Part shown: piece after piece, positions 60,200-64,000 of the stretch | How the letters are laid out: each line of letters opens with the position of its first letter | How positions within the stretch are numbered: the stretch's first letter is position 1 | DNA from: an uncultured Prevotellaceae bacterium | GTDB lineage: Bacteria > Bacteroidota > Bacteroidia > Bacteroidales > Bacteroidaceae | Assembly: GCA_902800595.1 (NCBI GenBank) | Contig: CADCFA010000009.1 | Span: 22,340-86,339, forward strand | Reading direction: 5' to 3' | DNA: 64,000 nucleotides | Program-made: the position numbers and the translations under genes | The notes under the pieces: generated by a model | The model's input: the letters and a program-made list of their open reading frames with translations, nothing else | Database searches by the model: none | What the model was told of the DNA's origin: nothing

Positions 60200-60790
60200 A
60201 TGGAAATTATACTGAAAGAAGATATTATCGGTCTGGGATTTAAGAACGATATCGTGAATGTAAAGTCTGGCTACGGCCGCAACTACCTCATTCCTCAGGG
60301 AAAGGGTGTGATTGCATCTCCGTCAGCTAAGAAGATTCTCGCTGAGAACCTGAAGCAGCAGGCCCACAAGCTCGCTGCCCTGAAGGCTGCTGCTGAGGAG
60401 AAGGCTGCTCAGCTCAATGGTGTAGCCCTCGAGATTGCCGCAAAGGTAAGTGCTACAGGCCAGCTCTACGGTTCAGTAGGTGCTGCTCAGGTAGCCGATG
60501 AGCTCGCAAAGCTGGGTAAGGATGTTGATCGTAAGATCATCACCATGAAGGATGCCAAGAAGATTGGCGACTATGTAGCTCTCGTACACTTCCACAAGGA
60601 GGTAACTGTAGAGATTCCCGTTAAGGTTGTTGCTGAGAACGCTGCTGAGCTGAAGGCTGCTGCTGAGGCTGAGGCTGCTATCAAGGCTGCTGCCGATGCC
60701 AAGAAGGCTGCTGCTGAGGTAGTTGAGGAGGCTGTAGAGGAAGCTCCCGCAGAAGAGGCTGCTGCAGAAGAGGCACCCGCTGAGGCTTAA
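60200..60790 (+). CDS. rplI: 50S ribosomal protein L9
   Basis: 196 aa. bL9 N-domain 'MEIILKEDIIGLGFKNDIVNVKSGYGRNYL', long helix, and C-domain (about 75-150). An Ala/Glu-rich acidic tail of about 45 residues (from about 152) extends it beyond the usual 148-150 residues and is probably disordered. Third gene of the rpsF operon; terminator follows. Confidence 0.95.
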   Translation: MEIILKEDIIGLGFKNDIVNVKSGYGRNYLIPQGKGVIASPSAKKILAENLKQQAHKLAALKAAAEEKAAQLNGVALEIAAKVSATGQLYGSVGAAQVADELAKLGKDVDRKIITMKDAKKIGDYVALVHFHKEVTVEIPVKVVAENAAELKAAAEAEAAIKAAADAKKAAAEVVEEAVEEAPAEEAAAEEAPAEA

Positions 60791-60850
60791 GAATCAATTA
60801 AACAATTAATAATAACATGCTGTAAGGCATCATTATTTATTATGACGTTG

Positions 60851-60876
60851 TCCCGGAGGTTGCAAGACTTCCGGGA
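60851..60876 (+). terminator. terminator after rplI
   Basis: 9-bp stem TCCCGGAGG/CTTCCGGGA (one G-T pair), 8-nt loop, T-run. Confidence 0.85.
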
Positions 60877-60909
60877 TTTTTTTCTCAACAATTTATCTAT
60901 AACACAGCT

Positions 60910-61620
60910 ATGAAACGGGCTATTATTATTGGCGCATCGTCAGGCATCGGTTTCGAGGTGGCACGCCTGCTCCTCGATGATGGCTGGAAGGTTGGTGTCG
61001 CAGCACGACGTGTGGATTTGCTTCAGACCATTGGTAATGTGAGTGAAGCAGAGCGGATCGATGTCACAGATCCAAACGCTGCAGAACAGCTCCGCAGCAT
61101 GATATCCCAGCTGGGAGGCATGGATCTGTTTATCTACACAGCAGGCATCGGCAAGCAGAATCGGGAGTTGACAGAAGGCATCGAGGTTCAGACCACTACG
61201 ACCAACGGTGTAGGCTTTGTGCGGATGATAGGGGAGGCCTATCGCTATTTCGCAGAGAAAGGCGAGGGGCATATCGTGGCTGTCACCTCCATTGCCGGCA
61301 CCAAGGGACTTGGTCCCGCTCCCGCTTACTCAGCCACCAAGGCGATGCAGAATGTCTATATCCAGGCATTGGAGCAGCAGGCTCATGCACGTGGACTGAA
61401 CATCTACTTTACCGACATCCGTCCAGGCTTTGTTGATACCGCCCTGTTGAATGGCGATTTCCACTATCCCATGCTGATGCAGCCCGATATGGTAGCCCGT
61501 AAGATCATGCAGGCCATCAAGCACAAGAAGCATATCTGTGTCATTGACTGGAAATACCGTCTGCTCACGATGCTCTGGCGCCGCATCCCCCGCTTCATCT
61601 GGCGTCGCATGAAATTGTAA
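60910..61620 (+). CDS. short-chain dehydrogenase/reductase
   Basis: 236 aa classical SDR. NAD(P)-binding 'IIGASSGIGFEV' at the N-terminus, 'AGIGK' in the NNAG position, catalytic Ser in 'VTSIAGTKG' and YxxxK in 'PAYSATKAMQ'. 'DIRPGFVDT' follows. Substrate unknown. Single gene between two terminators. Confidence 0.88.
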   Translation: MKRAIIIGASSGIGFEVARLLLDDGWKVGVAARRVDLLQTIGNVSEAERIDVTDPNAAEQLRSMISQLGGMDLFIYTAGIGKQNRELTEGIEVQTTTTNGVGFVRMIGEAYRYFAEKGEGHIVAVTSIAGTKGLGPAPAYSATKAMQNVYIQALEQQAHARGLNIYFTDIRPGFVDTALLNGDFHYPMLMQPDMVARKIMQAIKHKKHICVIDWKYRLLTMLWRRIPRFIWRRMKL

Positions 61621-61659
61621 AGGTGCAGGAAGGTCAGGAGCATTGCGCCCCAAAAATAA

Positions 61660-61880
61660 AAAGAAGAGAGGCACCCGATTCGGATGCCTCTCCCTTTTTA
61701 ATACCCCATGCACGAGGTAGCTAAAATTTTAAGGGTGTAAATGTTTTTCTTATTTCTTAAAACCTTTTCCTTAGTCCGCGTTTTTGCGGTTTTACTATAA
61801 AAATCTTATTAGTGCACTTAGAAAAATTTTTTCTATAGTTATGCCGCAAATTTTGTTGCCTAATGTCATTTTTGAGCAAC
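61660..61880 (-). ncRNA. candidate structured non-coding RNA
   Basis: A consensus promoter (61885-61916, minus strand) faces about 220 nt without a credible ORF that ends at the terminator 61666-61692. The transcript has nested complementary segments: GTTGC/GCAAC at its 5' end (61876-61880 with 61855-61859 on the plus strand), and a long stem from pairing of 61783-61789 with 61844-61850 and 61794-61804 with 61826-61839. A competing short hairpin (61776-61779 with 61786-61789) uses one arm. I cannot match it to a known family; a 6S-like RNA is one option. Confidence 0.5.
61666..61692. terminator. terminator shared by the SDR gene and the candidate ncRNA
   Basis: 8-bp stem GAGAGGCA/TGCCTCTC extended by three more pairs after one mismatch; T-rich on the plus strand and, after TTC, on the minus strand. 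Confidence 0.75.
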
Positions 61881-61884
61881 GATA

Positions 61885-61916
61885 CAAATGTACGGATTTT
61901 TGGTGAATTTGTCAAA
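61885..61916 (-). promoter_or_regulatory. promoter of the candidate ncRNA
   Basis: Minus strand: TTTG (61913-61916), 20-bp spacer, TACATTTG (61885-61892). Consensus spacing and no coding gene downstream. Confidence 0.7.
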
Positions 61917-61965
61917 TTGTTTAGCGACTTTTTTCACTGAAAATCGAACTTTGAAAAGTTAAATC

Positions 61966-62385
61966 TTATGTTACAAGGTCACATTTCCTGTATTTCTCGA
62001 TCATAGCCCGCAGGGTGGCACCATGATGGCCTTCCTGCTTGGCAAAAACTTCCATCTCGTCGGCAGCCTCGTTCATGCCTGCTGAACGGAATGCCTGGGC
62101 AAACTGGTTCACCTGTTCCTCTCCCTTTTCCTCTCCGGCTGCAAAGTTCTCTGCAATCTGCCAGATGTCGGCATTATACTTGCCGTTGAGCGTGGCATAG
62201 AATCCGGCATGAACGGCCTCCTGATTGGCCATCTCTATGAAGGTCTCCGAGACCTCTTCGGGATAGCCTTGCTCCTTTGCCATACGTGCCAGGGCATAGT
62301 AAGTCATCACTCCTGCGGCTTCAGCCTTGGCGGCTCCGTCGCATAATTTCTCAAAATCTGTTCCTTTTGTAAGTCCGTAAATCAT
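61966..62385 (-). CDS. rubrerythrin-like ferritin-family protein
   Basis: 139 aa. Four-helix bundle pattern with diiron-type Glu and His residues: 'KAEAAGVMTYYALARMAKEQG', 'ANQEAVHAGFY' and 'VFAKQEGHHGATL'. It lacks the rubredoxin-like CxxC domain of full rubrerythrin, so it is an erythrin-like short form. Probably removes peroxide or stores iron. Lies downstream of an OhrR/MarR-type regulator on the same strand. Confidence 0.8.
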   Translation of the reverse strand: MIYGLTKGTDFEKLCDGAAKAEAAGVMTYYALARMAKEQGYPEEVSETFIEMANQEAVHAGFYATLNGKYNADIWQIAENFAAGEEKGEEQVNQFAQAFRSAGMNEAADEMEVFAKQEGHHGATLRAMIEKYRKCDLVT

Positions 62386-62429
62386 ATTGTATTGTTTTAT
62401 AAATTATTGATTTTCATGCCCATTCGAAG

Positions 62430-62870
62430 TTATTTCTTTAATGTTTCGATGATCGAGTCTAATTCACTGGTCAGATGCGTGTAGTCATCCATCTGGAGCG
62501 GACAGGCCTTCAGTGTTTCACCCATGCCTGCAGGGATGAGCTTGTAGGCTTCTTCCTCCATATCGCGACCTTTCTCTGTGAGGCTGACTATCTGCTGACG
62601 CTTGTCCTGTTCACCCTTCTTGCGAATGACAATGCCCAGTTTCTCCATGCGCTGGAGTAGGGGAGTCACGGTGTTCGTCTCCAGCAGCAGCCGGTTGGCG
62701 ATGTCGTTCACAGGCTGACAGTCTTTCTCCCAAAGCACCATCAGAACGAGGTATTGTGGGTATGTGATGCCTAGTTCCGTGAGCATTGGCGTGTAGGCCT
62801 GTGTGATGAGTCTTGCTGCCGTATAGAGACGGAAGCAGATCTGATTGTCAAGCTGTAATTCTGCGTGCAT
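62430..62870 (-). CDS. MarR/OhrR-family regulator
   Basis: 146 aa from the ATG at 62870 (MHAELQLDNQICFRLY). A winged helix with recognition region 'ANRLLLETNTVTPLLQRMEKLG' and wing 'RKKGEQDKRQQIVSLTEKG'. The N-terminal Cys in 'NQICFRLY' matches the peroxide-sensing Cys of OhrR. It may control itself and the neighbouring peroxide-defence genes. A longer start (62894) falls in low-complexity sequence. Confidence 0.85.
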   Translation of the reverse strand: MHAELQLDNQICFRLYTAARLITQAYTPMLTELGITYPQYLVLMVLWEKDCQPVNDIANRLLLETNTVTPLLQRMEKLGIVIRKKGEQDKRQQIVSLTEKGRDMEEEAYKLIPAGMGETLKACPLQMDDYTHLTSELDSIIETLKK

Positions 62871-62903
62871 AATTTTCCACTTTTCACTCTTCACTTTTCA
62901 CTT

Positions 62904-63107
62904 CTATAGCATTTCCTCAATGTCCTTCTCGAAATCCTTCGGCTCTGTAGTAGGCGCAAAGCGCTTGATGGTCTCACCATCCTTTGAGATCAGGAATTTG
63001 GTGAAGTTCCACTTGATGTCACTATCTTTCTCCACGCTCTTGCTGATGGCCTTGAAGAGCGTCTTGGCAGCTTTTGCCTTCACAAAATATCGTGGGCGAT
63101 ATGTCTT
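62904..63107 (-). pseudogene. C-terminal fragment of a glutathione peroxidase gene
   Basis: An open minus-strand frame of about 67 codons ends in TAG at 62904-62906 and contains '[21 protein letters not shown]', the conserved C-terminal part of the glutathione peroxidase family with its Trp-Asn-Phe catalytic residues. The first 100 or so residues, including the active-site Cys, are absent: a stop (TAA, 63108-63110) precedes the fragment and no in-frame ATG starts it. 34 bp before the MarR/OhrR gene. Confidence 0.8.
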
Positions 63108-63168
63108 TTAATTATTGAGAAATGATGAATTATTTCAAATTCTTCTTGTTTTTCTTGCCATTTTTTCC

Positions 63169-63176
63169 TAATTTTG
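63169..63176 (+). promoter_or_regulatory. -7 promoter element of the 182-aa gene
   Basis: TAATTTTG, with CTTG 20 bp upstream (63145-63148). Confidence 0.5.
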
Positions 63177-63207
63177 CAGCGTTATAAAAACTATAAACCA
63201 AAATGTT

Positions 63208-63756
63208 ATGAGCGAGAAATTTCCATACGGCTATGATTTGAATGCCTATATCGACAAGGCGTTCGAGCAGATGAAGGCTGACTTCCCTTGGGCAACGAGG
63301 GACATGATAGCTGAGCATACCTGTTTCGGTATCGAGAAAGTGGGGGATGACTATCAGTATGTCAGGTATTGCTCGTATTGTAGTCCAGACATCCTCAATG
63401 TGGACTGTGAAGAGTTTATCCGTCGGCTGGCCAGTGACCATGACTGGGAACTGGAAAAAGCCAATCCCGTGAAGGAATGCATCGATGTGGAAGCCTCTAA
63501 CAGATGCAGCGGCGACTGGTTTCTGGAGTGCTATCAGATTCAGAAGCATGAGTTGGGCGGCTATTCGGTTTATGTAACGGCTGGCAACCGCTCGGCAGGT
63601 GGGTCAAAGACGGTATTTATTCCTGCCTCCTATTTCAAGCTGAGTTGGGAAGAGTTCCTTGACAAGTATCTCGATTTGGCTACCCCCGGCTCTTTCTATG
63701 TAGGCAGGGCCGATCTTGAGCGAGACCCTCGCATTAAAGAGTTTCTTGGCTTCTGA
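63208..63756 (+). CDS. hypothetical protein
   Basis: 182 aa, no signal peptide or membrane helix. Cys-rich N-terminal half ('CSYCSPDILNVDCEEF', CxxC), central 'GDWFLECYQIQ', and a Gly/Ser-rich 'AGNRSAGGSKTVFIPASYF'. I recognise no family. The C-terminal 'FYVGRADLERDPRIKEFLGF' looks conserved in style. Soluble cytoplasmic protein of unknown role. Confidence 0.6.
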   Translation: MSEKFPYGYDLNAYIDKAFEQMKADFPWATRDMIAEHTCFGIEKVGDDYQYVRYCSYCSPDILNVDCEEFIRRLASDHDWELEKANPVKECIDVEASNRCSGDWFLECYQIQKHELGGYSVYVTAGNRSAGGSKTVFIPASYFKLSWEEFLDKYLDLATPGSFYVGRADLERDPRIKEFLGF

Positions 63757-63834
63757 GATATACTTTCAACCTAATATTCAACCATTCAATAGTAAGATGA
63801 AGAAGAATCTTTTTACAATAAACAGATACAATAT

Positions 63835-64000
63835 ATGAAAAAACTATCATTAGCAATCATCTTTGCCTGCTGTGCGCTGGCTGTAGCAGCACAAGAAGGT
63901 TTCCGAGTAGACTACCAGGGTGCTCGCCCAACAATCAATGACTTTGTGAAGGCCTATCTCACATCTATCCTCTCCGAAGAAGTAGAGGAATGTGACATGG
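63835..64000 (+). CDS. secreted protein, cut by the window edge
   Basis: First 55 codons only: signal peptide of about 20 residues ('MKKLSLAIIFACCALAVAAQ'), then a mature start 'EGFRVDYQGARPTINDFV'. The ATG overlaps the stop of a 13-codon ORF starting at 63797 (ATGA). Family cannot be judged from this part. Confidence 0.55.
   Translation, partial: MKKLSLAIIFACCALAVAAQEGFRVDYQGARPTINDFVKAYLTSILSEEVEECDM

Noticed and set aside
61730-61970. tRNA or tmRNA in the gene-free stretch
   Set aside because: No cloverleaf, CCA end or tag-peptide frame could be found; the structure seen is different.

Overview
The window looks like a chromosomal segment from a Prevotella/Segatella-type member of the Bacteroidales. 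The evidence is promoters of the Bacteroidota type (TTTG, about 19-21 bp, TAnnTTTG) in front of many genes, mostly A-rich start regions without Shine-Dalgarno motifs, an RprX-RprY two-component pair, a Bacteroides-type EF-G2, and lipoproteins with Bacteroidota lipoboxes. No rRNA, tRNA, CRISPR array or intact mobile element was seen.

Layout. 1-4031 is an accessory-looking locus: a BspA-like leucine-rich-repeat protein, two related winged-helix-like proteins, two small membrane proteins and a divergent second FtsZ. Two copies of a 15-bp palindrome lie just upstream of its two best promoters. 4037-13982 holds a Cu/Zn-type efflux permease (-), pheS (-), murB, a metallo-beta-lactamase-fold hydrolase, a YtxH/holin-like envelope operon (-), a SPOR lipoprotein, ruvX, def and a TPR protein. 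14011-18422 has a UDP-glucuronate decarboxylase and thrS-infC-rpmI-rplT; thrS is broken by an internal deletion with a frameshift. 18513-23350 is a pantothenate/CoA operon (panB-panC-panD-coaBC-coaX plus a DUF2520 reductase). 23364-25897 is the TrkA/TrkH potassium system (-).

26000-32140 mixes a rhodanese lipoprotein, a WYL regulator, a scar made of a CDF-transporter fragment and a Clp ATPase fragment, an arylsulfotransferase-like lipoprotein, alanine dehydrogenase and an intact CDF transporter. A duplicated promoter and a REP-like palindrome lie among them. 32165-41017 has a secreted barrel-like protein, tex (-), a LolA-like protein, an ABC-F ATPase and an M13 peptidase. Both tex and the ABC-F gene carry short repeats inserted in frame.

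41136-49731 is the most striking region. It is a five-gene module of a zinc-ribbon protein, a membrane Ser/Thr kinase, a giant protein with four CbbX-type AAA+ domains, a zinc-ribbon/FHA protein and a PP2C phosphatase. It looks like a complete reversible-phosphorylation circuit wired to an ATPase machine, and I recognise no described system with this composition. metA, a U32 peptidase, a membrane lipoprotein and hemW (-) follow. 54609-60790 has EF-G2, rprX-rprY, a small membrane protein and rpsF-rpsR-rplI. The end holds an SDR, a candidate structured non-coding RNA (-), a small peroxide-stress cluster (ferritin-like protein, MarR/OhrR regulator, truncated glutathione peroxidase), a hypothetical protein and the start of a secreted protein cut by the window edge.

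All functions are read from sequence patterns and family knowledge; no database search was run.
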